Below, in pieces: positions 15,688 to 25,491 of a DNA stretch of 41,236 bases. Origin of the DNA: Candidatus Paracaedibacter symbiosus (GTDB lineage Bacteria; Pseudomonadota; Alphaproteobacteria; Paracaedibacterales; Paracaedibacteraceae). A program made the translations under genes and the position numbers. Numbering within the stretch: position 1 is the stretch's first letter; each line of letters starts with the position of its first letter. The DNA lies in contig NZ_JQAK01000004.1 in the NCBI RefSeq assembly GCF_000757605.1, forward strand, positions 97,233-138,468, given 5' to 3'. Below the pieces are notes generated by a model. The model saw only the letters and a list, made by a program, of their open reading frames with translations. It did not search any database and was not told where the DNA came from.

Positions 15688-16155
15688 TTATTCATCAAAA
15701 TCACCGTCACTCCCTAGAGTATCTTCTAACCATTTTTTATGGCGCTTTTCGTCTTCTAGGCCACGTTTCAAGATTTCCTGGGCCTCTTGCCACTTATCAG
15801 TGCGATCATTCATCCGTTCGTAAGCTGTATTGGTGTCAATTTCGTTACTAAGCATGGCTTTTAAAATAGTATTGTCACCGATAAGATTAGCTAAGATGAT
15901 TTTTCCCTTAGTAAGCCATTGCTTGCCTGAGCTTAAGTCTTGAGGAACGTCTTCTCCGTATCGACTCAAAAGGTCGGATAATTCCTTAATATGCCGCTCG
16001 TGATCTGATTTAAACCCTTTAAGTTGTCTCTTATAATCTTCAGCTCTAAGCCTATCGATTGCAGCTTCATACGCCTCTACAGCAGCAAAATCAAGTTTGA
16101 TAAGTTCTTTAACAGAATCTGCAAAACTAGTTTGTGTTCCCACTAAAGTTACCAT
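15688..16155 (-). CDS. Ferritin-like four-helix protein (DUF2383 / PA2169 type)
   Basis: The protein is 155 residues from ATG 16155, chosen because GGAG lies 7 bases upstream; the longer version would start with a TTG inside that site. It has four amphipathic helices with regularly placed acidic and His residues: DFAAVEAYEAAIDRL, KSDHERHIKELSDLL, EIDTNTAYERM and LEDEKRHKKWLEDTL. That is the ferritin-like pattern (E, ExxH, E, ExxH) of DUF2383 proteins, which resemble bacterioferritin and are often stress-associated. No signal peptide. Metal binding is inferred from the fold. An acidic tail (GSDGDFDE) ends it. It is one of the few intact non-secreted genes in this accessory stretch. Confidence 0.7.
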   Translation of the reverse strand: MVTLVGTQTSFADSVKELIKLDFAAVEAYEAAIDRLRAEDYKRQLKGFKSDHERHIKELSDLLSRYGEDVPQDLSSGKQWLTKGKIILANLIGDNTILKAMLSNEIDTNTAYERMNDRTDKWQEAQEILKRGLEDEKRHKKWLEDTLGSDGDFDE

Positions 16156-16279
16156 GTATATCTCCAATTATTATAGGTATTTCATATCCATTAATAACCT
16201 CATATAGAAAAAGATGAGACGTAAAGATTAGGCGAGATTTTACTGTCAACTCATTGCTAGTTTTAAATATTACCTAAAT

Positions 16280-16420
16280 TTGTCTTTAGTCCTTTATTTG
16301 GATTCTCCTCCTTATCACCTAACTAATGTTCTCAACGGTGATATTAAACAGGAAATTCTGGCATATTTATTCTGGCATATTTTTGAGTCAGATTTATATT
16401 TTATGGGTATGCAGTTGATT
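16280..16420 (+). other. Possible F-box-like remnant
   Basis: A frame upstream of the second F-box gene contains NVLNGDIKQEILAYLFW, close to LSDELKQEILSYC in the F-box-like protein at 1518-3329. No start codon with a ribosome site and no preserved continuation were seen. It may be a leftover of a third family member, or chance. Confidence 0.3.
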
Positions 16421-16501
16421 GGCATTCATATTCGCTATAATAATCAAAACTGTATTGAAGAATATATGTCTTCAACTTTATACTCTCACGGAGAATTCTT
16501 T

Positions 16502-17379
16502 ATGAAAAAAACTTAAAGCTTCTTATCTCATCTTTAATGATCGCCCTCATCTTTGCATCGTTTCAGGTGAGTCAGGGCACGGAACTAGAGCCTGCTGATG
16601 AATCTGCATTCAAAGTTTGTCCAAAAGAAATCACGGCTATGATTTTACACCGTGCTGCTATTGATGAATGTTTAGACAATCGCAATCCAGTTAACATACT
16701 ACTTGTTTGTAGAGAATGGCGAAAACTAATCGAGGAAGAATCCATCGATGGTAAGACCGTAAAGAAACTCTGCCAGGAAGCATGGTATGGCGTCCCAGGA
16801 CATGAAGAAATTTATGAAAGATTTTTAAAGGGCGTATTGATTTACAGACCGCAAGAGGGAAGCGAAGTTGGGCGGATTGATCTACCGATAGCGGCATTAG
16901 AGAATCCGTTAGAGGGTACGTTTGATTTATCGCAGTGTGGGGATGTAGGTAATTATTTGAGCATATCGACAGGTTATCGTAAAGAGAAGAAAGCGAAAAA
17001 TGCAAACAAGCTCGAGATATGGTTTACCCCGCGGTTTTTGATCGAAAAGGCACTAACGACTACCGCAGGTCATTTTCAAAAGATTTTTGGGAGATGGAAC
17101 GACAGCGCGCCGGTAGGCATTTTCTGGACATGGGGAGGATGGGACAATTTAACTTGCTATGATTATCTTGTAACAGAAAACTTAGATCAATTATCTAACG
17201 ATAATTTATATGAAAAATGTGCAGCTGTGTCGCAGCGCTTAGAAGGCATGCACAAAATGCATGACGATTTCGGGCGCCCGCTGTCACCACGCACAGTCGC
17301 GTTGTTGTGGGATTCCATTGGAACCCCTCCCGTGGATTATGGCATTATGCAAAAATTTCATGTTCATTTTGCGAACTAA
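16502..17379 (+). pseudogene. Second secreted F-box-like protein, frameshifted in an A7 run at the start
   Basis: ATG 16502 has a good ribosome site (GGAG), but the frame stops after four codons. One more A in the seven-A run at 16505-16511 would give MKKNLKLLISSLMIALIFAS, a classic signal peptide, and lead straight into the long frame that ends at 17379 (292 residues in all). The mature part begins with an F-box-like segment: KVCPKEITAMILHRAAIDEC then ILLVCREWRKLIEEE. Without the extra base only an internal start at ATG 16537 is possible, giving a shorter hydrophobic leader without basic residues and no ribosome site. The remainder (for example LCQEAWYGVPGHEEIY) is not recognised. Like the gene at 1518, it is a candidate host-directed effector. 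Confidence 0.65.
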
Positions 17380-17388
17380 AATAAGATA

Positions 17389-17607
17389 CTATAGATCATT
17401 ACCTAAGCTGAGAGCTATGGCGCCCTGTATCCAACATGAAGAGATACTGGGCAATAGGGTTTGAACCGAGGTTTCAAGCCCTTCAATTGTCGATAGCCCC
17501 AATTTTAGCCAGCGCGCCCATTGACCGACGTACCGCCGCGTGATCGCAAGGGCATCAGGTTTTTGAGCAGCTAAAGACAACAAATGCGTCAGAATATTTT
17601 CAAAAAT
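17389..17607 (-). pseudogene. Unrecognised decayed coding fragment
   Basis: The minus frame reads ICIFENILTHLLSLAAQKPD, then ALAITRRYVGQWARWLKLGL and TIEGLETSVQTLLPSISSCW, stopping at 17389. It has protein-like composition but begins right after a stop and has no ATG. No family recognised. Confidence 0.35.
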
Positions 17608-17630
17608 ACATATTTGTTAGAGCTGCTTCA

Positions 17631-17862
17631 TTAGATTGATACAAAGATATATCCCGCCTGACAGCCATGTTGTTTGGTAACGGCGAGATACATTTTATTG
17701 GTTTGCGACGGCCCATAAAGCGGGGCAGCGGAGCTTAAGGTATAAGTCCTTGCCAAAAGTTGCTGCTGTATGACAGGCTTATGTAAATTCCAATTAAGGT
17801 AGAAATCCCGGACATCAGGATTTGGGGAACACTTGAGGCGTGCCTTGCATAGCCAGGTTGAA
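17631..17862 (-). pseudogene. Unrecognised decayed coding fragment next to the IS1595 copy
   Basis: A continuous minus frame reads VVNSTWLCKARLKCSPNPDV, then DFYLNWNLHKPVIQQQLLAR and KMYLAVTKQHGCQAGYIF, ending at TAA 17631-17633. It runs up to the end of the IS1595 transposase and overlaps its last bases in another frame, so it may be a gene cut by that insertion. No family recognised. Confidence 0.35.
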
Positions 17863-18801
17863 TTAACTACTGTACTTGATAGCAGGATTTCCTCCTTTGA
17901 ATGAGGCTTCTACTGCTGGATTAGCGTTGACAGCGTTTTCCAAGAGTCGATAGAACAGCATACCCCTAAATTTAGAGGTTCTACGATTGAAGCGAAACGT
18001 AAACTCATCCAGATAATAACCAAGGTGCGTGGCTTGTATTCCCCCCTGTAAAGTTCCAAGCAACCAGCGTTTCACAAGAGATGTAATAATGTTGGCAAAT
18101 GGCAGGAGATTATCTCCGAGATGGGCATTAGAACGGACAACGACATGATCATAACCCAAGGCTTTCAGATGTTTTGTGCTGTATCCAGCCCATCCATCGG
18201 TATAGAGAGTGGAGCCGGGCTTGATAACGTATCCAAGTGCCGTATTTAAAGTTTCTGCCTTTGCATCGCTAATGTGCACTAAACGAATTCGCCCTATATG
18301 TCGATCGACTTTCTCTGCAGCAATCAATACTAATTCTTTTCCTTCTGCGCCGCGCCTTCGCTTGCCTGACTTTGCTCCACCAATAAAGATTTCATCTACT
18401 TCTATCTCTCCGCATAACTTATCCCTTTGAGGAGAAACCATCGCAACACGAAATTTATGAAGCCAAGTCCACGCCGTATGATAGCTACCAAGTCCAAGAG
18501 CTTTCTGTAAACTACGAGCACTTGTCCCATGCTTGTTTTCGGTGAGGTGTCATGCCGCATGAAACCATTGTAAAAGAGGTTTCTTGCGATCTTGAAAAAT
18601 CGTACCAGCTGTTATCGACGATTTGAAAAGACATTGATGACACCGCTAAAGTCCTGCTTTGTCCAACTAGTATTTGTCTTCTCCACATCGCGTACAGATA
18701 AAGCCATTTGGCCAGCGTATTTTAAAGAGATATGAGTAACATGCGGCATCATCCGGAAACCATTTTACAAATTCGCCATAGGTTTTGGGGTAGGTAGACA
18801 T
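17863..18801 (-). pseudogene. IS1595-family transposase with three in-frame stop codons
   Basis: From ATG 18801 one single frame of 313 codons runs to 17863. The N terminus reads WFPDDAACYSYLFKIRWPNG, then a zinc-ribbon (CTRC..CHQC) and SSITAGTIFQDRKKPLLQWF. Then come SYHTAWTWLHKFR and the DDE part: EIEVDEIFIGG (first Asp), LYTDGWAGY (second Asp), VKRWLLGTLQGG and YYLDEFTFRFNRR. This is a full-length IS1595-type transposase. Three stops interrupt it: two TAG in the zinc-ribbon region and one TGA where the family has Trp (WFHAA-stop-HLTENK). No frameshift was found, so it died recently or by point mutation. The last 192 codons remain open. Confidence 0.85.
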
Positions 18802-18849
18802 AGCTGAATACTACATCTAGGGAACATGCCAGTCAACTGCGTACCCATA

Positions 18850-19115
18850 TTATATTTTTCCCGCAATTGACTCTAGCGTTAGCGTAAGGATTGCTGATTT
18901 AAAAACATCTTCATTAGCCAAGTCATTGAATTATTTATCCATAATTTCTTTAACACGAAAGTAATTTAGGGAGACGGCTCCCCAACCACCGGCTAAAAGG
19001 CGGCCTCGATAAGCAGGTCAAAAAGATTGTTTATAGCGGCCAACTTTAAATAGATTATTGGTTACCCCATGACAGAATAAAAACTTTTATGTTAATGGTG
19101 GCGATTTGAAACGGA
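18850..19115 (-). pseudogene. Unrecognised decayed coding fragment before comEC
   Basis: One minus frame with two or three stops reads FCHGVTNNLFKVGRYKQSF, stop, PAYRGRLLAGGWGAVSLNYF, RVKEIMDK, stop, FNDLANEDVFKSAILTLTLE, ending at 18850. The composition is protein-like and no frameshift is needed, so it looks like the tail of a gene inactivated by point mutations. Family unknown. It fills most of the gap between the IS1595 copy and comEC. Confidence 0.35.
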
Positions 19116-19152
19116 GGATCTTACGTTTCTGCTGCCGAGGGGGCTAAATTTC

Positions 19153-21240
19153 CTATAATTTGCCATTTTCCCGCATCAATGAGGCATTCAAGACGCAACA
19201 TTTACGCTCACTCCACGGGCGACATCCCTGGAGTTTGCAGGAGGTGGTAATCTCTAACTTGTCTTGTTTAATGTGGGCAATGATCGTGCCCTGACGCTGC
19301 ACATTAGACCGGTCCAGGACTTTTCCCATATCCGAACAGGCATACCCAATTGATCGCGGTGACAGCAAATAATCTCCCTGAGCGCAATGCGTTTGTAAGT
19401 GCCTTTTCGGGACCTTTTCTACTGCCAAAAACAGTTTCAGCTTGCCCACTGGCATGGTAATAGCCCCCTCCTTTAGGTGGTCGAGCTGGTAACAACCTAC
19501 TTGACGCAAAAACATTTCCTGACCAAAGCCTGATTCCCCACAGCCTAAACAAAAGGCACGCTCACCATCAAAGCCATAAATTGCTTGTTCACGCTCGGGG
19601 ATCACTATTTTGAGATCCGACGTGAGTTTCAAACAGAAAAATGCCAGAGTCATAGGCACGACGCCCAAATAACGCCATCGTTGTTGCCACAAACAAAACC
19701 AAATGCCACCAATCACAAATAACGCAAGGAATATGGGAGGTTGTTCTGGCATGATAATCGCCGCACCAGGCAGGGAGGCAACGGAATGAGAAACAGTGAT
19801 CAATATCTGAATGGCACTCTTCAAAAAAGGCGTCACCAAAAACTCTAGCCTCACTGGCATCAACAATAAAAACAACACAATAAGCGGCATAATAATAAAG
19901 CCCGTCATCGGAATTGCCACCAAATTCCCTAGCACTCCTTGCAAGGAAAACCGTTGAAAAATTGCAATCGTAAAGGGGGTTGTTGCAAAACTGGCGATTA
20001 ATGTGGTCGCAATAATCCCTGCAATGTAGAGAATGATTTTTCGGATAAAGCTGCCGCGATCTACCCAATTTTTAAAGGGCCGCCAGCCGTTTTCATAAAC
20101 TCCAATCAAAGCCACCACAGCCGCAAAGGATAATTGGAAACTAGCCGAGAGCAAGCTTTCTGGATAAATCAGTAAAATCACACTGGCGGCGAAACAAACG
20201 AGACGCATGGAAAGTGGATTGCGATCGAGGACAATGGCCAGCATCGCCAACAAAATCATCAAAAAAGCACGAAGCGCTGGAATGCCAACTCCTGAGATCA
20301 GCAGATAAAATAATAAAAACGGCACCGTCAGGCACGCCGCTACTTTTTTTAAATCATATCTTTCAGCAAGATGCATCGATAAAGACAGGCCCCTGCGGAT
20401 CAACAGAAATATAAATCCTGCAATCAAACTTAGGTGAAGACCCGAAATCGCCAAAAGATGCGCTAAACCTGCATCAGTAAAAGCCTGACGCGTGCTATTC
20501 GAAATGCTCCCCCGCACCCCAGTAACAAGAGCCGCCATAATACCGCCTATATCTTGATCTGGCAAAAACTGTGTCATAATCGTGTCGGTAATTCGCCACC
20601 GTATTCCCTTTAAAATGAGATCAAACTGCCCTTGATGGTGTCCAATTTCCTCAAAGGTCAATAATTGCCCTGTCGCATTCACTCCTTGAAAATAGGCTAC
20701 GCGCCTGAAGTTATAACCTGACTCACTCATAATGCCGCCAAAAGGAAGAAGATTTGCCTCTCCTTTGATTTCAGCGCCGATGCCTGAAACTCTCAAATCG
20801 GGCCGTAAGGAGAGGCGAATTGTTTGCAGTCTTTCATATACCTCGGGACGATTTTTTAACTGGATCAATAATCGCACGCCCCTCTGAGTATAATCCACAT
20901 CTGCCACTACCCCCGTAAAATGAAAGCTCTTAATCCGCTGATCAATCATGACTGTGTCAGTTAAAACCGTGCGCACATGGGTCACAAAAATGCCGCAACA
21001 AAAGGCCAAAATTGCAAGACTGCTCACGTTAAAACGGGAGCGCATACGCCTTAAACAAAACAGGAGTGCAATCACAGTGGTTGCGATAATATGCCCGCTT
21101 GTTGGTTGTGTCGGCAGAGAAAAATAACCCAAGATTCCAAGACCAAAGGCAACCGGCCACCAGAGAATCAACCGCTGTCGATCTCCTAAATAACAACCTT
21201 TTAAAAATACGAAGGCCTTTTTCAAAAATGGGTGGGGCAT
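19153..21240 (-). CDS. comEC: ComEC/Rec2-family DNA uptake channel
   Basis: The 695-residue protein has N-terminal membrane segments, an OB-fold-like soluble part (about 95-200; FTGVVADVDYTQRGVRLLIQ) and the ComEC competence core with the signature HLLAISGLHLSLIAG followed by many transmembrane helices (ISGVGIPALRAFLMI, SASFQLSFAAVVALIG). The C-terminal portion (from about 560) is soluble and short; no metallo-beta-lactamase domain is visible, as in many alphaproteobacterial versions. ComEC passes single-stranded DNA through the inner membrane during natural transformation. It is transcribed divergently from gltX, with 222 bases between. No other competence genes are in the window, so use for transformation is inferred from family only. 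Confidence 0.9.
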   Translation of the reverse strand: MPHPFLKKAFVFLKGCYLGDRQRLILWWPVAFGLGILGYFSLPTQPTSGHIIATTVIALLFCLRRMRSRFNVSSLAILAFCCGIFVTHVRTVLTDTVMIDQRIKSFHFTGVVADVDYTQRGVRLLIQLKNRPEVYERLQTIRLSLRPDLRVSGIGAEIKGEANLLPFGGIMSESGYNFRRVAYFQGVNATGQLLTFEEIGHHQGQFDLILKGIRWRITDTIMTQFLPDQDIGGIMAALVTGVRGSISNSTRQAFTDAGLAHLLAISGLHLSLIAGFIFLLIRRGLSLSMHLAERYDLKKVAACLTVPFLLFYLLISGVGIPALRAFLMILLAMLAIVLDRNPLSMRLVCFAASVILLIYPESLLSASFQLSFAAVVALIGVYENGWRPFKNWVDRGSFIRKIILYIAGIIATTLIASFATTPFTIAIFQRFSLQGVLGNLVAIPMTGFIIMPLIVLFLLLMPVRLEFLVTPFLKSAIQILITVSHSVASLPGAAIIMPEQPPIFLALFVIGGIWFCLWQQRWRYLGVVPMTLAFFCLKLTSDLKIVIPEREQAIYGFDGERAFCLGCGESGFGQEMFLRQVGCYQLDHLKEGAITMPVGKLKLFLAVEKVPKRHLQTHCAQGDYLLSPRSIGYACSDMGKVLDRSNVQRQGTIIAHIKQDKLEITTSCKLQGCRPWSERKCCVLNASLMRENGKL

Positions 21241-21462
21241 AGTGGGGCTTAAGTCGATTATACCAAAACTACCCCCAACCTACTGGAAAAAAGAGAATTA
21301 TGGCAAGCAGATTTAGGGCGTTTTTTCGCCGAGGACAATAATGTTAGTCAGCTGGCGCGGAGGGGTACGAATGGGGGAACGAGTCTAAAAATGCATAGAC
21401 AAAAACCGCGTCTTCAAGTAGCTTGAATACAAATCCATTCACAAAATACGTTATAGAAAAAC

Positions 21463-22860
21463 ATGACTGTTGTCACCCGTTTTGCCCCCTCACCTACTGG
21501 TTTTTTACACATTGGTGGCGCGAGAACCGCTTTATTCAATTGGCTGTATGCTAAGCATCATCAGGGCAAATTCCTCCTTCGCATTGAAGACACCGACAGA
21601 GAACGCTCTTCTGAGGCGGCGGTTGAGGCAATTTTTGACAGCCTTAAATGGTTGAGCTTGGACTGGGATGAAGAACCCGTTTTTCAATTTTCACGCGCCG
21701 CCCGTCATGCAGAAGTCGCTCTTGACCTCTTAAAACAAGGCAAGGCCTATTACTGTTATTGTTCACCAGAAGAGCTAGAACAAATGCGCGAAGAAGCACG
21801 TAAGAATGGTGGAGCCCCTCGCTATAATGGTTTTTGGCGAGATCGTGATCAAAGTCTAGCGCCAGTTGGGGTCAAACCAGTGGTTCGGTTCAAAGCACCC
21901 CAAGAAGGCGAAACGATGATTGAGGATTCGGTCCAAGGCACCGTGCGCATTCAAAATTCCACTCTTGATGATATGGTGTTGTTGCGTGCTGATGGCACAC
22001 CCACATATATGCTTTCTGTGGTGGTGGATGACCACGACATGGGAATCACCCACATCATTCGCGGGGATGATCATCTAACCAATGCATTTAGGCAAACCCA
22101 TCTTTATCTTGCTTGCGGATGGGATATTCCGCAATTCTCCCATCTCCCCTTAATCCACGGCCCCGATGGCGCAAAACTCTCCAAACGGCATGGAGCTCTT
22201 GGGGCAGATGCTTACCGTGATATGGGCTTTTTGCCAGAGGCGTTGTGTAACTATCTTTTACGTCTAGGGTGGGGGCATGGCGACGATGAAATCATCACCC
22301 GCGCTCAAGCAATAGAATGGTTTGATGGGACCGGGATCGGTAAATCACCAGCCCGCTTGGATTTGGCAAAGCTGACCAATCTCAACGCCCACTACATCCG
22401 AGAAACAGGCAATGCGCGCTTAGTTGAGTTGATTCAACCACACCTCACAGCAAAACTTGGCCGTGAATTAGAGGATACTGAGATTAATCGCCTCCTGCAC
22501 GGCATGAATGGGCTCAAACAACGCGCCAAAACGTTAATCGACTTGGCCAACGCCTCCCTATTCTATTGTGAGGTCCAACCCATCGATGAAAAAGCGGCAA
22601 AGTTCACAACATCAGAAGCCAAAGCACTGGTGAAAGCGGTGGCTGATAAGCTGGAAAATGTCACTGACTTCACCGAAAGCGCTATTGATGCCACGGTCCG
22701 TATCGTCAGTGAAGAGCAAGGTGAAAAGCTCGGCAACATTGCACAACCTTTACGTGTTGCTCTGACCGGGAGCACTATTTCACCTAGCGTCTTTGAGGTG
22801 ATGGAAGTGTTGGGGAAAGAGGAAACATTAAACCGTCTTAAAGTATTTATACTTGAATAA
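21463..22860 (+). CDS. gltX: Glutamate--tRNA ligase
   Basis: This is a complete class I GluRS of 465 residues, the usual length. The HIGH-type motif is [20 protein letters not shown] near residue 8, followed by [13 protein letters not shown]. The KMSKS-type motif is KLSKRHG near residue 237, in a context typical of the family ([20 protein letters not shown]). It charges tRNA-Glu in the cytoplasm, and in many alphaproteobacteria also tRNA-Gln before amidation. No strong ribosome site precedes the ATG. A hairpin 79 bases after the stop is the likely terminator shared with the convergent ctaA. Confidence 0.95.
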   Translation: MTVVTRFAPSPTGFLHIGGARTALFNWLYAKHHQGKFLLRIEDTDRERSSEAAVEAIFDSLKWLSLDWDEEPVFQFSRAARHAEVALDLLKQGKAYYCYCSPEELEQMREEARKNGGAPRYNGFWRDRDQSLAPVGVKPVVRFKAPQEGETMIEDSVQGTVRIQNSTLDDMVLLRADGTPTYMLSVVVDDHDMGITHIIRGDDHLTNAFRQTHLYLACGWDIPQFSHLPLIHGPDGAKLSKRHGALGADAYRDMGFLPEALCNYLLRLGWGHGDDEIITRAQAIEWFDGTGIGKSPARLDLAKLTNLNAHYIRETGNARLVELIQPHLTAKLGRELEDTEINRLLHGMNGLKQRAKTLIDLANASLFYCEVQPIDEKAAKFTTSEAKALVKAVADKLENVTDFTESAIDATVRIVSEEQGEKLGNIAQPLRVALTGSTISPSVFEVMEVLGKEETLNRLKVFILE

Positions 22861-22938
22861 CCTGGAGATTCAGTTTCTGATATCAGAATGGAGACTGTCT
22901 TGATGTTATCTGACCGAGCTTTGTTGAGGTATGATTCA

Positions 22939-22962
22939 CCATCCTGAGGAAATTCAGGATGG
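22939..22962. terminator. Terminator hairpin between convergent gltX and ctaA
   Basis: A perfect 9-bp stem (ccatcctga / tcaggatgg) with a 6-base loop lies between the two convergent genes. It is followed by only a short T stretch, so efficiency is uncertain, but the position fits a bidirectional terminator. Confidence 0.6.
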
Positions 22963-23002
22963 TTCTACCTAAGGAAACAATGCCTTCCAATATTGCGGTA
23001 TC

Positions 23003-24040
23003 CTAAGACTCCCGATATATCGCAAATTTTACGTACAATACAAGCGTCAATACCACGACAGCTGTCCCTTGATGCAATGTTCCCAGCAGCACTGGCACCT
23101 GATGGAGGAGCGTCATAATCCCAAGCAATGCTTGCAAAAACACGCCAGCTATCACAAGAGCAGCGGTGTACCTCAAAGATTCAGATACTTCTTTTCGCAT
23201 CAACAGAGCCATCCCAGCCGCCAGAAAAACGAATGTCAGAATGGCTAAATATCGGTGTATCCATTGCACCATCGCCGCGTTTTCAAAAAAATTTAAATAA
23301 ATGGGTTGCAGAAAATTCCATTCCGAGGGAATGAAACTTCCTTCCATCAACGGAAAAGTGTTGTAGATAAGCCCTGCTTTAAGGCCAGCCACAAGGGCAC
23401 CATAAAAGATAGTGAGGATGAGGAACAAGGACCCCAAATGCAAAATTCCTGTCACCGCGGCTAGCTGCGGCTGGCGCGTCTTTGGCCGTTGGTGCCAGAC
23501 CTTGAGGCCCGTCCAAAACAGCATCGCATAAAGCACCATTGCTAAAAGCAGATGCGTGGCCAACCGATAATGGCTGACGGCAGGATCCTTCACCAGACCA
23601 CTTTTCACCATATACCAGCCCATAAAACCTTGCCCAGCACCAATTACCATCGCTGCCAGGGACATTTTTTTGACAAACGGCGATAACCGACCCCGCCCCC
23701 AGAAGTAAATAAGAGGGATAAAGAAAACTAACCCGATGAGTCGCCCTAATAGACGGTGGGCATATTCCATAAAGAAAATAAATTTAAACTCGGACAATGC
23801 CATATCAGAGTTGACCAGTTTATATTCCGGGAATTGCTGATATTTAGTAAATTCGTCTTGCCATGCCCCCTCAGAAAGTGGTGGCAAAATTCCCGTTACT
23901 GGCTTCCATTCGACAATCGATAACCCAGAATGGGTCAGCCGAGTTGCGCCCCCCAGCATGATCATTAGCCAGATTAAAAAACAGGTTCCAAACAACCAGA
24001 TCAACTGTTGTTTCGTGTTCATTTCTGTGTGTTGGTTCAT
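23003..24040 (-). CDS. ctaA: Heme A synthase (COX15/CtaA)
   Basis: The 345-residue membrane protein has about eight transmembrane helices and the COX15 hallmarks: GGATRLTHSGLSIVEWKPV near residue 25, a QEFTKY-like loop (DEFTKYQQFPEYKLVN), FKFIFFMEYAHRLLGRLIG (heme-ligand His), SHYRLATHL and IHRYLAILTF and TLHQGTAVVV with further His ligands. It oxidises heme O to heme A for cytochrome c oxidase, so the organism very probably keeps aerobic respiration. The ATG start is well placed. It is separated from ivd upstream by 93 bases and probably has its own promoter. Confidence 0.93.
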   Translation of the reverse strand: MNQHTEMNTKQQLIWLFGTCFLIWLMIMLGGATRLTHSGLSIVEWKPVTGILPPLSEGAWQDEFTKYQQFPEYKLVNSDMALSEFKFIFFMEYAHRLLGRLIGLVFFIPLIYFWGRGRLSPFVKKMSLAAMVIGAGQGFMGWYMVKSGLVKDPAVSHYRLATHLLLAMVLYAMLFWTGLKVWHQRPKTRQPQLAAVTGILHLGSLFLILTIFYGALVAGLKAGLIYNTFPLMEGSFIPSEWNFLQPIYLNFFENAAMVQWIHRYLAILTFVFLAAGMALLMRKEVSESLRYTAALVIAGVFLQALLGIMTLLHQVPVLLGTLHQGTAVVVLTLVLYVKFAIYRES

Positions 24041-24133
24041 TGCTCATAAATCCAATTAGTAATGGATAATAATATATTTTGGAGGACAAAACAAAGCTAC
24101 TGAAGCTCCCCGTTTGTCCTAGGCTCTGTGAAC

Positions 24134-25297
24134 CTAATAACTCTTACCGCCGAGGAATAGTTCACGGCCAATCAACATACGACGAATTTCTGACGTTCCT
24201 GCGCCAATTTCATAAAGCTTCGCATCACGCAAAAAACGGCCTGTAGGCGTTTCGTTGATATACCCCATCCCCCCATAAATCTGAATCGCATCCAGCGCAA
24301 GTTTGGTAGCATTCTCCGCGGCAAACAAAATAGCTCCTGCCGCATCTTGGCGCGTGACTTTGCCGTGATCACAGCTTTTAGCAACCGCATAGACATAAGC
24401 ACGGCTCGCATTGAGGAGAGTATACATATCTGCAATTTTACCTTGGATAAGCTGAAACTCGCCGATTTTTTGGCCAAACTGTTCGCGTTCTCGCACATAA
24501 GCAAGGGAGACATCCAGGGACGCCTGCATAATTCCTAGCGGGCCTGCCGACAAGACAACGCGCTCAAAATCCAACCCACTCATTAAGACCCGAACACCGC
24601 GGTTATAATCTCCTAAAATATTTTCTTGAGGTACAAAGCACTCATCAAAAACTAGCTCGCATGTGTTGGATCCCCGCATCCCCATTTTATCGAGTTTTTG
24701 AGCCGTGGTGAATCCCTTATACCCCTTTTCGAGAATAAAGGCCGTAATCCCTTTTGAGCCCGCGGCCGGATCGGTCTTAGCATAGACTACTAATACTTCA
24801 GCGTCAGGACCATTGGTAATCCACATTTTGTTGCCGTTCAGCACAAACCCACCATCAACTTTATCGGCACGAAGACGCATACTCACCACATCTGATCCAG
24901 CACCGGGCTCACTCATCGCCAATGCGCCGACATGCTCACCGCTCATTAATTTGGGGAGATATTTTTTCTTTTGCTCCGCTGTGCCATTTAATTTGATCTG
25001 GTTAATGCATAAGTTTGAATGGGCGCCATAACTAAGTCCGACAGAAGCAGAGGCTCGGGAAATTTCCTCCATCGCCACCACATGTTCGACATAACCCATG
25101 CCTGAACCGCCATCATTTTCTGGAACCGTAATTCCAAGCAGCCCCAGTTCCCCCAATTTGGGCCATAAATCCCGGGGAAAAATATTGCTCGCATCAATTT
25201 CTGCCGCCCGCGGCGCAATATGTTCATCGGCAAAAGCACGAACAGTCTCCCGAACACTTTCCGCAATGTCACCGAGGCCGAAATCAAACTGGATCAT
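24134..25297 (-). CDS. ivd: Isovaleryl-CoA dehydrogenase
   Basis: This 387-residue acyl-CoA dehydrogenase carries the family signatures [20 protein letters not shown] and [19 protein letters not shown], plus [20 protein letters not shown]. The catalytic glutamate is in the internal position used by isovaleryl-CoA dehydrogenase ([14 protein letters not shown], about residue 245) rather than near the C terminus, where short- and medium-chain enzymes have it. It is FAD-dependent, oxidises isovaleryl-CoA to 3-methylcrotonyl-CoA in leucine breakdown, and passes electrons to ETF. The partner genes of the pathway (liuB, liuC, liuD) are not in the window. Confidence 0.9.
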   Translation of the reverse strand: MIQFDFGLGDIAESVRETVRAFADEHIAPRAAEIDASNIFPRDLWPKLGELGLLGITVPENDGGSGMGYVEHVVAMEEISRASASVGLSYGAHSNLCINQIKLNGTAEQKKKYLPKLMSGEHVGALAMSEPGAGSDVVSMRLRADKVDGGFVLNGNKMWITNGPDAEVLVVYAKTDPAAGSKGITAFILEKGYKGFTTAQKLDKMGMRGSNTCELVFDECFVPQENILGDYNRGVRVLMSGLDFERVVLSAGPLGIMQASLDVSLAYVREREQFGQKIGEFQLIQGKIADMYTLLNASRAYVYAVAKSCDHGKVTRQDAAGAILFAAENATKLALDAIQIYGGMGYINETPTGRFLRDAKLYEIGAGTSEIRRMLIGRELFLGGKSY

Positions 25298-25491
25298 TTT
25301 TTATTCCTAATTTGGCAATTTTAAATTTCCCCCAACAAAACGCGCAGAAACCAGCATCTTGAGGGTATTTTTGGTATATTTATCATAAATTGAAAATAAG
25401 TGATAGGGAAGAATGAAATGGATCAATCTTCCGCTATTACTGTCATCCTATGAAGACCTTGAAAGTCTATTGGGGGGGTGAAAAACCAACT

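Noticed and set aside
17455..17480. ggtttgaaccgaggtttc resembling a tRNA T-arm
   Set aside because: No acceptor stem, D-arm or anticodon arm could be matched around it; no tRNA or rRNA gene was found in the window.
14353..18801. TGA at expected Trp positions in the IS630 and IS1595 transposases, hinting at TGA read as Trp
   Set aside because: TGA is used as a normal stop here (for example the plsX stop overlapping the fabH start, and the stops at 10627 and 30790), Trp is always TGG in intact genes, and TAG stops occur in the same transposases.
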